Assembly: GCF_014205845.1 (NCBI RefSeq)
Contig: NZ_JACHCR010000028.1
Span: 1 to 64,000, forward strand
Length of the DNA: 64,000 bases
Direction: 5' to 3'
Source of the DNA: Mucilaginibacter cryoferens
GTDB lineage: Bacteria; Bacteroidota; Bacteroidia; Sphingobacteriales; Sphingobacteriaceae
Positions 1-10,070 of the stretch are shown here, in pieces; within the stretch, counting starts at the first letter, position 1, and the number at the start of each line of letters is the position of its first letter. The notes beneath the pieces were generated by a model that made no database searches, had not been told where the DNA came from, and saw nothing but the letters and a program-made list of their open reading frames with translations. The position numbers and the translations under genes were made by a program.

Positions 1-89
1 TGGTCAACTTGACCCGGAATGCACTGGTCAATTTCCAGCGGAATCACTTTACTCTTTATCTATGAATTACTGGTCAACTTCCCCGGAAT
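1..89. repeat. Three copies of a TGGTCAA..CGGAAT repeat, possible IS end
   Basis: Three related 19-20 bp units lie at 1-20, 25-44 and 71-89. Each begins TGGTCAA and ends CGGAAT. Multiple short terminal repeats of this kind are known at the ends of IS21-family elements, so this may be the tip of an insertion sequence whose body lies left of the window. No transposase is visible here, so the identification is an inference. Confidence 0.4.
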
Positions 90-119
90 ATCCAATTCTG
101 AGGCTAAAAGGAATATAGT

Positions 120-172
120 GTGTTCGATGTTCCCCGAAAAATTGACTTTTGACGGTGAGCAACATCGAACAC
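120..172. repeat. 12-bp perfect inverted repeat
   Basis: GTGTTCGATGTT at 120-131 is the exact reverse complement of 161-172, with a 29-nt spacer. It lies between the possible IS end and the tRNA terminator. It could be part of the element end or a regulatory site; nothing in the sequence decides. Confidence 0.4.
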
Positions 173-226
173 TTCGGGTAAATGAAGCAATCGGCGTTTT
201 TGATAGCGTAAAGGCTGTTTTTGAGC

Positions 227-269
227 AAAAAAAAGACCGCAAAACAGGTGTTAAATCTGATTTGCGGTC
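227..269 (-). terminator. Intrinsic terminator of tRNA-Lys
   Basis: A 9-bp stem (GACCGCAAA at 235-243 with TTTGCGGTC at 261-269) is followed on the minus strand by a run of eight U (A-run 227-234). It starts 6 nt past the tRNA 3' end. Confidence 0.8.
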
Positions 270-274
270 AAAGG

Positions 275-347
275 TGACCCGGGAGAGGATCGAACTCTCG
301 ACCCACTGATTAAGAGTCAGTTGCTCTACCGGCTGAGCTACCGAGTC
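275..347 (-). tRNA. tRNA-Lys (CTT anticodon)
   Basis: The minus strand folds as a full 73-nt cloverleaf. The acceptor stem is GACTCGG with CCGGGTC, the D-stem GCTC with GAGC, the anticodon stem ACTGA with TCAGT around loop CTCTTAA, and the T-arm GAGAG-TTCGATC-CTCTC. The anticodon CTT reads the lysine codon AAG. The discriminator is A and the complete CCA is not encoded. A strong terminator follows directly. Confidence 0.93.
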
Positions 348-475
348 GTTCCGGCTTTTTGCCGGGCTGCAAATATGCTAATTTTATTTTTGATTTTGGG
401 GTTCAAAAAGTCAAAAATAGATTTATTCGACGTTAAATAAATCTTAGTACTAGCACTTAATTACTTACCCCCAGA

Positions 476-2158
<1,683 letters not shown>

Positions 2159-2379
2159 TTAAGCAGATATTATGTTTGTGTAAAGAAGTGGGAAATGAGG
2201 AATAGTTGTTTTCCCCATTTATTTTGGCAAGCGTGGATGCAATTGCTCAAAATATTTGCATCTCTTAAACTAAATGCCTGATTTATACGTTATATACTAT
2301 AATACAATTAATTATAAAAAAATGGAACACCCTTTGACTATACATTCTAGTGTTAATTAATTTTTAATTTATCAAAGTC

Positions 2380-2460
2380 ATGGGAGCGTTAATAGTAGGT
2401 TTGATTATCATCAACGTAATTATAGCTATCAATAATATACAGAAACGTAAAGTATACTAA
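2380..2460 (+). CDS. Possible 26-residue membrane peptide
   Basis: An ATG opens a 26-codon frame ending TAA, starting MGALIVGLIIINVIIAINN and ending QKRKVY. It would be one hydrophobic helix (about residues 3-18) with a basic tail, the usual form of small single-span membrane peptides. It lies alone in a 382-bp gap between the ABC-F and SRPBCC genes, both on the other strand. No good -7 box is visible directly upstream. The rest of this gap is AT-rich with no other feature seen. No family is recognised. Confidence 0.35.
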   Translation: MGALIVGLIIINVIIAINNIQKRKVY

Positions 2461-2486
2461 TAACCATCAAAACCATATGTAAAGGT

Positions 2487-2882
2487 TTAGCTTAGTATGC
2501 TGCTTAAACTTTGCGTTTCATGATCGGCTAATTTTTGCAGTGGCCCCGATGCCAGCATTTTTAACATCATGCTCAGTTCTGCATTAATAGTAAACACAAT
2601 ATTGGTATGGTCGTTATCGAAAGATAGCGACCATTTTAGTTCCAGCGCAAATGGTGGCTTAGCCGCCGGTATAATTACAATTTCCTGATCGGCTATACGG
2701 CTGTTTATCTTTAAGGATAGCTTAGCCATATTGGGTATGCTAAAACCAGCTTCGTCGGTGGTAGATGTCCACTCCTGAATACTATCCGGCATTAATTTCT
2801 GGTGATTATTAAAATCGGCCAGAAAGGTATATACCTCGTTTATTGGTTTATTTATGCTGATGGAACTTGTAAAAGTAGTCAT
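2487..2882 (-). CDS. SRPBCC-fold protein (CoxG/polyketide cyclase-like)
   Basis: The 131-residue protein has the START/SRPBCC pattern: an opening strand ending in FTSSISINKPINEVYTFLAD, central beta-strands and a long C-terminal helix (MLKMLASGPLQKLADHETQ). Such proteins bind hydrophobic ligands in a helix-grip pocket, but the ligand cannot be read from the sequence. There is no signal peptide, so it is cytoplasmic. It lies downstream of pyrE on the same strand with a 113-bp gap, and a functional link is not evident. Confidence 0.7.
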   Translation of the reverse strand: MTTFTSSISINKPINEVYTFLADFNNHQKLMPDSIQEWTSTTDEAGFSIPNMAKLSLKINSRIADQEIVIIPAAKPPFALELKWSLSFDNDHTNIVFTINAELSMMLKMLASGPLQKLADHETQSLSSILS

Positions 2883-2995
2883 GCTTATAAGGTGAGATAT
2901 TGGATTTGACCCTGCTGAAAAAAGTACTTAAAAGTAGCTGTTAAATATAGAAAGACGCATATTTGCGTCTCCCCGGAAAAATATTAGATAAATCC

Positions 2996-3655
2996 TCAGC
3001 TTGATGCGATTTGCCCCCATACGGATGGATTTTCGCGCCACTGAGTTAAAACTGCTACATCTTTTTCGCTGATGTATTGGTTAGCTTCTGCGTATTTTAT
3101 AAGAGCGTTATAGTTTGATAAGGTAACAAACGGGCAGCCGGCATTTTTGAAGTTCTCGGTAGCCACATCAAACCCGTAGCTAAAAATGGCAGCAAGGCCT
3201 GCAACTTCAAATCCCGCGCTTTTTAAAGCATCAACAGCCTGTAAGCTGCTTTTTCCGGTTGAGATAAGATCTTCAATTACCACAACTCTTTTGCCTGTAG
3301 TGGTTGTTATATCGCCTTCAATTAAGCTGCCTGTACCGTGTTCTTTAGCTTTTGCGCGTACATAAATAAATGGAAGCCCCATTTCCTGTGCTACCAAAGC
3401 GCCCTGTGGGATACCTGCCGTTGCAACGCCGGCAATACAGCCAACGCTTCCAAATTTTTCCTGTATAATAACCGTTAATTGCTGCCTTATATAGGTGCGG
3501 ATTGACGGATGAGAGAGTGTTACGCGGTTATCGCAGTAAATTGGCGATTTCCATCCCGATGCCCATGTAAAAGGATTAGTAGGTTGTAATTTAATTGCTT
3601 TAATTTGCAGCAGAAATTCGGCAACCTGCTGTTCTATCTCATTATTATTAAACAT
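2996..3655 (-). CDS. pyrE: Orotate phosphoribosyltransferase
   Basis: PyrE converts orotate and PRPP to orotidine 5'-phosphate in pyrimidine synthesis. The 219-residue length fits. The PRPP-binding motif VVVIEDLISTGKSS is clear, as are the N-terminal FTWASGWKSPIYCDNR substrate region and the flexible catalytic loop region around KAKEHGTGS. The ATG (minus strand, 3655-3653) shares two bases with the ATG of the divergent Nudix gene. A TATTTTTG box four bases upstream lies inside that neighbour, so the mRNA is probably leaderless. Confidence 0.95.
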   Translation of the reverse strand: MFNNNEIEQQVAEFLLQIKAIKLQPTNPFTWASGWKSPIYCDNRVTLSHPSIRTYIRQQLTVIIQEKFGSVGCIAGVATAGIPQGALVAQEMGLPFIYVRAKAKEHGTGSLIEGDITTTTGKRVVVIEDLISTGKSSLQAVDALKSAGFEVAGLAAIFSYGFDVATENFKNAGCPFVTLSNYNALIKYAEANQYISEKDVAVLTQWRENPSVWGQIASS

Positions 3656-4292
3656 GGCTCAAAAATACAGAATTTATATTAACGAAAAGGTTATCCTGCT
3701 AACTGAATCTGAACCTCATAAAGTAGAAAGTTATGAAAAGCTTGATGCAGAGACCTTTGATCTTAAAATAATTTACACCTGGATACTGGCTAACCCCAAA
3801 AAGCTATTCTACATAAAATGTAATAATGCCAAAGCTTTTTTAAAATCAATCAAAAAAAGCATCACCCTTATTGAAGCCGCGGGGGGGCTGGTGATGAATA
3901 CGGCAGGTAATTATTTATTTATTTACCGTAACGATAAGTGGGATTTGCCAAAAGGCAAAATAGAAAAAGATGAAAAAGTAAAAGAGGCGGCCGTGCGTGA
4001 GGTAGAAGAGGAGTGCGGCATTAAAGTGAGTAGGCTTAACGAGAAGATCTGCAAAACATATCACGTTTACATTAACCGTGGCGATATAGTATTGAAAAAA
4101 ACGCACTGGTTTAAAATGGATTGTAAGGGCAAAGAGAAGCTAAAGCCACAGAAAGAAGAAGGTATTACCGATGTACGCTGGTTTGAAAAAGAGCATATTG
4201 AACCTATAATTGACAATACCTTCCCGTCTATATTAGATGTATTGCATAAAGAAAAGCTGGTTACAAATAAGCTATTGCCTCAGAAGGGATAA
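3654..4292 (+). CDS. Nudix hydrolase with N-terminal extension
   Basis: The Nudix box is complete: GKIEKDEKVKEAAVREVEEE followed by CGI, residues about 101-123. It provides the Mg-binding glutamates for hydrolysing a nucleoside diphosphate linked to another moiety. The first 80 residues form an extra domain found before Nudix domains in Bacteroidota; its role is unknown and the substrate cannot be predicted. The start overlaps the pyrE start head to head, and the last 32 bp overlap coaD tail to tail. No promoter box is obvious, so it would have to lie inside pyrE. Confidence 0.85.
   Translation: MAQKYRIYINEKVILLTESEPHKVESYEKLDAETFDLKIIYTWILANPKKLFYIKCNNAKAFLKSIKKSITLIEAAGGLVMNTAGNYLFIYRNDKWDLPKGKIEKDEKVKEAAVREVEEECGIKVSRLNEKICKTYHVYINRGDIVLKKTHWFKMDCKGKEKLKPQKEEGITDVRWFEKEHIEPIIDNTFPSILDVLHKEKLVTNKLLPQKG
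3660..3667 (-). promoter_or_regulatory. -7 promoter box of pyrE inside the Nudix ORF
   Basis: TATTTTTG on the minus strand matches TAnnTTTG and is separated from the pyrE ATG by AGCC only. It overlaps codons 3-5 of the divergent gene. This geometry predicts transcription starting at or next to the start codon. Confidence 0.5.
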
Positions 4293-4722
4293 ACTGGCTA
4301 ACATCACCATGGTGGCGCATAATTTCGCGTACAATGGTTGAGCTGATAGATGAGTAGCCCGGTTTACTTACTATAAAAATACTCTCAATATCGGGTGCAA
4401 GGGAATGGTTCATTTGCGCTATCGCTTTTTCGTATTCAAAATCAGATACGGTGCGTATGCCCCTGATCATATACGTTGCGCCGATGCTTTTGCAAAAATT
4501 TACTGTTAGGCCTTCGTAAGCTATAATATGAATCCGGTCGTCGTTTTTAAAAACTGCCCGCAGCATTTGTTCGCGGGTTTCGATACTTAAAAATCCTTGT
4601 TTAGTACTGTTTGCCCCAACGCCGATATAAAGCTTATCAAATAAGCCTACAGATCGTTTTACAATATCAACATGGGCTTTGGTAACCGGATCAAACGAGC
4701 CTGGGAAAAGAGCGATCTTCAT
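4261..4722 (-). CDS. coaD: Phosphopantetheine adenylyltransferase
   Basis: CoaD transfers AMP to 4'-phosphopantetheine in the penultimate step of coenzyme A synthesis. The protein is 153 residues, near the usual 160. It has the nucleotidyltransferase opening ALFPGSFDPVTKAHVDI, the conserved RGIRTVSDFEYE stretch and the C-terminal SISSTIVRE motif. Its 3' end overlaps the convergent Nudix gene by 32 bp. It has its own promoter box upstream. Confidence 0.95.
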   Translation of the reverse strand: MKIALFPGSFDPVTKAHVDIVKRSVGLFDKLYIGVGANSTKQGFLSIETREQMLRAVFKNDDRIHIIAYEGLTVNFCKSIGATYMIRGIRTVSDFEYEKAIAQMNHSLAPDIESIFIVSKPGYSSISSTIVREIMRHHGDVSQFIPSEAIAYL

Positions 4723-4745
4723 GATGTGCTGATGTTATTGCTTGT

Positions 4746-4753
4746 CAAAAGTA
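4746..4753 (-). promoter_or_regulatory. -7 promoter box of coaD
   Basis: TACTTTTG on the minus strand fits TAnnTTTG, 23 nt before the coaD ATG and in the short gap after the NudK-like gene. Confidence 0.4.
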
Positions 4754-4772
4754 AGTATTATATATACAAAAA

Positions 4773-5357
4773 TTAGCTGAGTAAATTGTTTAATTGGGCG
4801 TACTGCAATAACATAATAGTTTTTGCATCTCTTATTTCGCCGGTTTTTATCATATCACATGCTTGTGCAAACGGGATTTCAAGTACCTCAATATTTTCAG
4901 TCTCATCAATTAATCCGCCGCCATCGCTAACTTTCATTTCTTTGGCATATTCGGCAACAAAAAAGTGTAAAATTTCGGTAACAGAGCCTGGCGACATATA
5001 GGCTTCAAATACCTTTTTTACATCGGTAATTTTGTATCCGGTTTCTTCTTCAGTTTCTTTGCGAATACAATCCTCGGCGTTGTCTTTATCAAGCAGGCCG
5101 GCGCAGCACTCAATCAGGTAGCCATCCTGGTTGCCATTAAGATAGGTTGGCATCCTGAACTGGCGGGTTAATATTACAGTTTGATTAACCTTATTGTAAA
5201 GTAATATGGTTGCACCATTACCCCGGTCGTAAGCCTCTCTCGACATGGAATCCCATGCGCCATTATTTTGTTGAAGTTCAAACGTTACTTTTCGTAAAGT
5301 ATACCAGTTATCAGAGAGTATTTCGGTTTTAAGGTTTCGTACTTTGTTGGTTGGCAT
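4773..5357 (-). CDS. NudK-like Nudix hydrolase
   Basis: The 194-residue protein follows E. coli NudK (GDP-mannose pyrophosphatase) along its length, with conserved LTRQFRMPTYLNGN, the Nudix segment GLLDKDNAEDCIRKETEEET and AYMSPGSVTEILHFFVAEY. The first glutamate of the Nudix box is Asn, while the catalytic EExxEE glutamates remain. The expected reaction is hydrolysis of GDP-mannose or a similar sugar nucleotide; substrate identity is inferred. It lies 26 bp after rsmD on the same strand, so co-transcription is likely. Confidence 0.8.
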   Translation of the reverse strand: MPTNKVRNLKTEILSDNWYTLRKVTFELQQNNGAWDSMSREAYDRGNGATILLYNKVNQTVILTRQFRMPTYLNGNQDGYLIECCAGLLDKDNAEDCIRKETEEETGYKITDVKKVFEAYMSPGSVTEILHFFVAEYAKEMKVSDGGGLIDETENIEVLEIPFAQACDMIKTGEIRDAKTIMLLQYAQLNNLLS

Positions 5358-5383
5358 CTTTAAGGATATATGTTTATAATTTA

Positions 5384-5920
5384 TTAGGTAGCCCTGAAAA
5401 ACGAGAACGACGAGTGTCCGTATTTACGCTGTTCTACAAATGTAGGATGTTGGCTGATATTCTGCATCGACTGATGTTCAACAATCAATAATGCGCCAGG
5501 TAGCAGAATGTTACGTTCAAAAACTATTTTGGGGATCTCGGGGATCTGGTTCAAATCGTACGGAGGATCGGCAAAAACGAGATCGTATTGCTCCGTTTCT
5601 ATTTGGAGGTATTTAAAAACATCCTCTTTATAGGCCTTTATCTGGGTTAGTTTATGTTGGCGCGATATATCTTTAAGGTAATTTACACAATGAATGCTGC
5701 GATCAACAGATATAACCTCCGCTGCGCCCCTTGATGCAAACTCCATAGATATATTACCGGTGCCGCTAAACAAATCCAGTACTTTAATATCCTGAAACTC
5801 AATTTGATTTAAAAGAATATTAAAAAGCGCTTCCTTTGCCAGATCTGTAGTAGGGCGTACGGGAAGATTTTTAGGTGGATTAAGCCTTAATCCTTTTAAA
5901 GTGCCTCCGATGATACGCAT
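5384..5920 (-). CDS. rsmD: 16S rRNA (guanine966-N2) methyltransferase
   Basis: RsmD methylates G966 of 16S rRNA using SAM. The 178-residue Rossmann methyltransferase has MRIIGGTLKG and RPTTDLAKEALFNIL at the start, the SAM loop DLFSGTGN, and the amino-methyltransferase motif FADPPYD. Its first 25 bp overlap the end of the DUF3822-like gene upstream, so the two are translationally close and form one transcription unit. Confidence 0.92.
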   Translation of the reverse strand: MRIIGGTLKGLRLNPPKNLPVRPTTDLAKEALFNILLNQIEFQDIKVLDLFSGTGNISMEFASRGAAEVISVDRSIHCVNYLKDISRQHKLTQIKAYKEDVFKYLQIETEQYDLVFADPPYDLNQIPEIPKIVFERNILLPGALLIVEHQSMQNISQHPTFVEQRKYGHSSFSFFRAT

Positions 5921-6708
5921 AATGATAGGGCAGCAAGTGAAAGTATTTTGTGGCTCTCAATTTCGTGAGGTATAGCAAGCGTTTGAATAGTGTTGATCTC
6001 AACCTTGCCAAAAAACTCAGATAAACGACTGAGATTTTTATCTCCGGCATCAGCATCTCCGCTTACATAAACATAAGTATATGCGGGTTGAATGGCTAAT
6101 TCGTCGGTTACCAGAGATACAAAGTAGGCCAGCTCATCTTCGCCTGTAAACTCAAATGTGTTGTAAAAACGAAGCTTACTAAAACTAAAATTTGCAATTT
6201 CTACTGTAGAGCCGTTAATATTCAGGTACAGGTCCCTGTCGCCGGGCTGGTTTTTGGCCAATGCATTTAACCACCCTTTTGATGTAAAAACGCTATTACG
6301 TATGCCAAAATCTTCCACGGCATCTAAGGTAGTTTCGGGTGTTTTATAAATAATAACATTGCGGTTATCCAACGGTTGCGACAATACTTTTTCGTCGGCT
6401 TTTACATCAAGAAAACGAGCCAGGTAGGCCACCTTATCCGGGTTAAAAACGGTTTGCGGCAGTAATGAAAAACCGGTAGCAGGCAGGCCGATAACTACAT
6501 TCTTAAAATTAGCCGATAACAGATCGAGCAGTTCTTCGGGGTTGCTTAATTCATCAATCGGGTGATTGTCGGCAATCGCTATTAACTTGTTTTGGTCGGT
6601 AACAGCGTATGTAAACGTAGTTTTATCAATTTGTATCAATAACGTATAACCTTGCGCCTTATCAAGGCTAAAGTCATCATCATGGTAGTTATAGTTATAT
6701 TCGCTCAT
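5896..6708 (-). CDS. DUF3822-like protein
   Basis: The 270-residue cytoplasmic protein matches what is known of DUF3822, a family found beside rsmD in Bacteroidota. No function is established. The repeated beta pattern (TLLIQIDKTTFTYAVTDQ near the start, DLYLNINGSTVEIANFSF in the middle, YVYVSGD later) resembles the two lobes of an actin/ASKHA-type fold, which is my inference. It shares 25 bp with rsmD and has a good promoter box 11 nt upstream, so it heads an rsmD operon. Confidence 0.75.
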   Translation of the reverse strand: MSEYNYNYHDDDFSLDKAQGYTLLIQIDKTTFTYAVTDQNKLIAIADNHPIDELSNPEELLDLLSANFKNVVIGLPATGFSLLPQTVFNPDKVAYLARFLDVKADEKVLSQPLDNRNVIIYKTPETTLDAVEDFGIRNSVFTSKGWLNALAKNQPGDRDLYLNINGSTVEIANFSFSKLRFYNTFEFTGEDELAYFVSLVTDELAIQPAYTYVYVSGDADAGDKNLSRLSEFFGKVEINTIQTLAIPHEIESHKILSLAALSLCVSSEAL

Positions 6709-6719
6709 GCCAGTTTAAA

Positions 6720-6727
6720 CAAAAGTA
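6720..6727 (-). promoter_or_regulatory. -7 promoter box of the DUF3822-rsmD operon
   Basis: TACTTTTG on the minus strand fits TAnnTTTG and lies 11 nt before the DUF3822-like ATG, predicting a very short leader. Confidence 0.45.
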
Positions 6728-6789
6728 ATATTTTTTAGCAGATACCCCATACGGGCAGCGTTTAAAATGCCTTCAAAATGCTTAAAAAC

Positions 6790-7254
6790 TTACATTAAAA
6801 ACCTGGATAAAAGTGAAAGCATGATGTATATAACCAAAGGCCGCCAGATGGGTTTAGGGTAATAGTCATCATCTGGAAAATATTTTTTAAAGAAATATTT
6901 TGTCAGCACTAACCCGGCTATTATGTTTAATGCTAATATTAAGCCCATCAGCTCTAACATGGGCAATAGTTGTGTAAATGTTAAACTAGCACCAGTTGAA
7001 GCTTTTTTAATTAATTCCTGATCTATCTTGATGCCAGAGTATCTTATTGCATTAATATATATTAAATAAAAAAACACCAGGAAAAGTAAAACCTGGCTTA
7101 CAACTTTTTTGTAGCCCGCAGCCCATAAATTAATAATAAGTAAAACCCCGGCAAATAAAAAGCTAAAAATAGAAAAGCCGAAAATTGCTTTCTTAGAATA
7201 GATATCTACAAAATCGTCCTGTTGTTCTTCTACCTTTTCTTCATTAAAATCCAT
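6790..7254 (-). CDS. Unrecognised four-span membrane protein
   Basis: The 154-residue protein has an acidic N-terminus (MDFNEEKVEEQQDDF) and about four hydrophobic stretches, then a basic, tyrosine-rich loop (KKYFPDDDYYPK) before the last one. I do not recognise the family. I chose the ATG at 7254 over a TTG two codons earlier, because that TTG is the end of a TAAATTTG promoter box and would not be transcribed. Both neighbours are transcribed from separate promoters. Confidence 0.65.
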   Translation of the reverse strand: MDFNEEKVEEQQDDFVDIYSKKAIFGFSIFSFLFAGVLLIINLWAAGYKKVVSQVLLFLVFFYLIYINAIRYSGIKIDQELIKKASTGASLTFTQLLPMLELMGLILALNIIAGLVLTKYFFKKYFPDDDYYPKPIWRPLVIYIMLSLLSRFLM

Positions 7255-7257
7255 GGT

Positions 7258-7265
7258 CAAATTTA
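7258..7265 (-). promoter_or_regulatory. -7 promoter box 3 nt before an ATG
   Basis: TAAATTTG on the minus strand matches TAnnTTTG, and only ACC separates it from the start codon of the membrane-protein gene. A leaderless mRNA is predicted. Confidence 0.5.
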
Positions 7266-7332
7266 TAACTAATCCGCGTAGCTTTTTAATAAGGCTAAAG
7301 GTTTTTCAATTACTTATCAGCATTTTTGCAAA

Positions 7333-8754
7333 GTGACAGATACCGATCATATTCGCAAAGCATTTCCGCATACCCCAAACGGCCAGCAACTGGAGTTGTT
7401 CGACCGTTTACACGCTTTTTTACAAAGCCGGGATGGTGATGAATGTTTTATATTACGTGGCTACGCCGGCACAGGTAAAACCACCATTTTGGGTGCGTTG
7501 GTTAAAGCGTTAAAGCAATATAATTACCGGTCTGTTTTGCTTGCACCAACCGGACGGGCTGCCAAGGTAATTACCAATTACTCTGGTAAAAAGGCATTTA
7601 CTATTCACAAGCGCATCTACCGTAAAAAGGCGGCATTAACGCTTGACGATGGTTTTTCTATTGCCGATAACTTGGCCAGCGATACCTTGTTTATTGTTGA
7701 TGAGGCATCGATGATTAGTGATGAGCCTATAGGCGGTCGTGCATCTTTATTGTACGATCTTATTCGCTATGTATACAACGATAAAAACTGCAAACTGATT
7801 TTGGTAGGGGATACTGCCCAGCTTCCGCCGGTAGGCTCAGATACCAGTCCTGCGCTCAACGAGAAAATTGTTCAGGATAAATTTGGCCTTACCGTTTTTA
7901 AATATGAGCTAACCGATGTACTACGCCAGCAAAAAGATTCGGGCATATTGTTTAACGCTACCGCTATTCGCGACCAAATAAGATTGGAAGAGGTAGAGGC
8001 CCCTAAAATAGTAACCAAGGGATATAAGGATGTTTACAGGATGACGGGGGAGCGTTTGCCCGAAGGTTTGGAGTACGCCTACCGTAAATACGGGTATGAT
8101 AGAACGTTGATCATCTGCCGGTCAAACAAAAACGCTAATTTATATAATGGCCAGATCCGTAACCGTATCCTGTACCGGGAAGAAGAATTGACGGGCGGTG
8201 ATCAGATCATGATTGTAAAGAACAATTATTTCTGGCTTAAGGATAACGAAGAGAACAGCACCGACTTTATTGCCAACGGCGATATTGCCCGGATCAGAAA
8301 AGTGCGCCGTACAGAAGATATGTACGGTTTTCGCTTCGCGGATGTGCAGATAGAATTTATTGATTACGCCGAAGATTCTGTATTGGACTGTAAAATATTG
8401 TTAGATACCCTATATGCCGATTCGCCGGCCTTATCGCAGGAAAATCAAAAGAAATTTTACGAGGAAGCAATGAAAGATTATGCCCACCTCACCAATAAGC
8501 GGGCCATGCATAACGAGTTAAAGCTAAACCCGTACTACAACGCCCTGCAAATTAAATTTGCTTACGCCATTACCTGCCACAAAGCCCAGGGCGGGCAATG
8601 GGATGCCGTATTTGTTGACCAGGGCTATGTAACCGACGAGATGATAAACATGGATTTTCTTCGCTGGTTTTATACCGCCGTTACCCGTGCCACAACCGAG
8701 TTGTTTCTGGTAAATTTTGATAATCGGTTTTATAAAGTGCCGGAGGTTTTTTAG
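7333..8754 (+). CDS. RecD-like/Pif1-like SF1 DNA helicase
   Basis: A 473-residue superfamily 1 helicase. It has Walker A RGYAGTGKTT, Walker B LFIVDEASMIS, motif III LVGDTAQLPPVG, and a UvrD-C2-type end with AYAITCHKAQGGQWDAV and RWFYTAVTRAT. It lacks the long N-terminal domain of RecD2 and there is no RecBC nearby, so it is a compact stand-alone helicase, probably in DNA repair. Translation starts at GTG; no closer ATG fits the conserved N-terminus. CATTTTTG (one mismatch to the -7 consensus) ends 4 nt before the GTG. Confidence 0.88.
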   Translation: MTDTDHIRKAFPHTPNGQQLELFDRLHAFLQSRDGDECFILRGYAGTGKTTILGALVKALKQYNYRSVLLAPTGRAAKVITNYSGKKAFTIHKRIYRKKAALTLDDGFSIADNLASDTLFIVDEASMISDEPIGGRASLLYDLIRYVYNDKNCKLILVGDTAQLPPVGSDTSPALNEKIVQDKFGLTVFKYELTDVLRQQKDSGILFNATAIRDQIRLEEVEAPKIVTKGYKDVYRMTGERLPEGLEYAYRKYGYDRTLIICRSNKNANLYNGQIRNRILYREEELTGGDQIMIVKNNYFWLKDNEENSTDFIANGDIARIRKVRRTEDMYGFRFADVQIEFIDYAEDSVLDCKILLDTLYADSPALSQENQKKFYEEAMKDYAHLTNKRAMHNELKLNPYYNALQIKFAYAITCHKAQGGQWDAVFVDQGYVTDEMINMDFLRWFYTAVTRATTELFLVNFDNRFYKVPEVF

Positions 8755-9019
8755 TCATTGGTAAGTTCGCTGCACTGTTCTTGGTCATTGCCTCGCTGTC
8801 ATTGTTTTTTGGAGCTTTATCCTCTTAACCAAAAATCTTTGTTCCTTTATCTATAAATTCTTACTTCCAAAGCATTATCTTTACTCCATAATTACTTCAA
8901 CAACATATCAAAAAAGGGTAGCCTGATACCCGACCTGTAGTTTACAGGTTTCCGGAAGCGCTGATTTCTCAGTGTAAGTATTAAACACGGCATAAAATTT
9001 ATAATAGTTAATAACTGTA

Positions 9020-9853
9020 ATGAAAATTACCAATCTACTGGCATTGGGTACTTGCTGCATTTTTTTGCGTGCAAGTGTACCCGCTAAAGCAAATACACCT
9101 ATGGATACCCTATCAAATAAACAAAAAGTACGCTCATTTTATAAGCAGATAGTTGGGCAGCGCAAAGCCGAACTCATTCCTCAATTTATATTGGAAGATT
9201 ATAAGCAACATAATCCCACCGTGGCCCAGGGGAGGGCCGGCATTACTGGGATGATCAATTATCTTAAAACATTGCCTCCGCCTCCTGAAGGAGCCAAATC
9301 GCCTATTATACGAGCCATACAGGAGGGAGACATGGTAGTAACTCATCTCGATATTCAATTTATGGGCAAGCACATGGTGGTTATTGATCTTTTTAAACTA
9401 AAAGATGGTATGCTGGCCGAACACTGGGATGCTATACAGGAAATTCCGGATGAAGCCGGGCTGGTTGTTACAGCTACTAATGGTACTGCCGAAATTGATG
9501 GAGCTGCATCAGCGAAAATTAGTAAACGATTGGTAAACGCATTTTACACGGCTATTATCAATAGGCAGGCACCCGTTAATCTACTTAAGGTTGACTACGT
9601 AGAACATGGTGCTACAGTGAGTAACACAGGTAAAGGGCTCGCCGAATACTTGCTAACAGACCACGACCGTGATATCAAAATTCACCGGGTTATTGCCGAG
9701 GGCGATTTTGTTGTGGTGCAATCTCAGTTTAAAAGAGGAGGGAAGGCTTTTGTTTTTTACGAAATATTGAGGGTTGAGTCTGGTAAAATAGCCGAGCACT
9801 GGAGCGTGGAGCAGGTTGTACCCGATGGTGTAGTGGCTGAAGATATGTTCTAA
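9020..9853 (+). CDS. Secreted protein with two SnoaL/NTF2-like domains
   Basis: After a probable signal peptide (residues 1-25, ending in PAKA) come two copies of an NTF2-like fold, about 35-150 and 165-277. Each copy has a VxxFY start and ends in a similar segment: KDGMLAEHWDAIQEIPDEA in the first and SGKIAEHWSVEQVVPDG in the second. Such SnoaL-like proteins bind small ligands or act as isomerases or cyclases. The internal duplication is clear, but the activity is unknown. It stands alone, with a 265-bp gap upstream in which I see no clear promoter. Confidence 0.75.
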   Translation: MKITNLLALGTCCIFLRASVPAKANTPMDTLSNKQKVRSFYKQIVGQRKAELIPQFILEDYKQHNPTVAQGRAGITGMINYLKTLPPPPEGAKSPIIRAIQEGDMVVTHLDIQFMGKHMVVIDLFKLKDGMLAEHWDAIQEIPDEAGLVVTATNGTAEIDGAASAKISKRLVNAFYTAIINRQAPVNLLKVDYVEHGATVSNTGKGLAEYLLTDHDRDIKIHRVIAEGDFVVVQSQFKRGGKAFVFYEILRVESGKIAEHWSVEQVVPDGVVAEDMF

Positions 9854-10023
9854 TGTAAATATTTCATAGGCTGCTCATTGTGAAATTCAGCTACCTAAAG
9901 AGAATAAGCAGCAGGCGAAAAACTTACGAGGTTTTTGAAACTTCGTAAGTTTGGGATTTTATAACGTGTTTGCTGCTTTGTTTTTAGCAATGAAAGGACT
10001 TACGCATAAAAAACTCCTAAAAC

Positions 10024-10051
10024 AAAAGAGGTGCCAATTGGCACCTCTTTT
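10024..10051. terminator. Perfect palindromic terminator downstream of iscA
   Basis: A 12-bp stem (GAGGTGCC core) around AATT, flanked by A4 and T4, so it can end transcripts from either side. It lies 20 nt past the iscA stop codon. The rest of the 9854-10070 gap shows nothing else clear. Confidence 0.8.
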
Positions 10052-10070
10052 AATATTATTCATAGTAAAT

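Noticed and set aside
19..309. 96-residue ORF over the possible IS end and tRNA
   Set aside because: It runs through the tRNA terminator and part of the tRNA, and encodes no recognisable domain.
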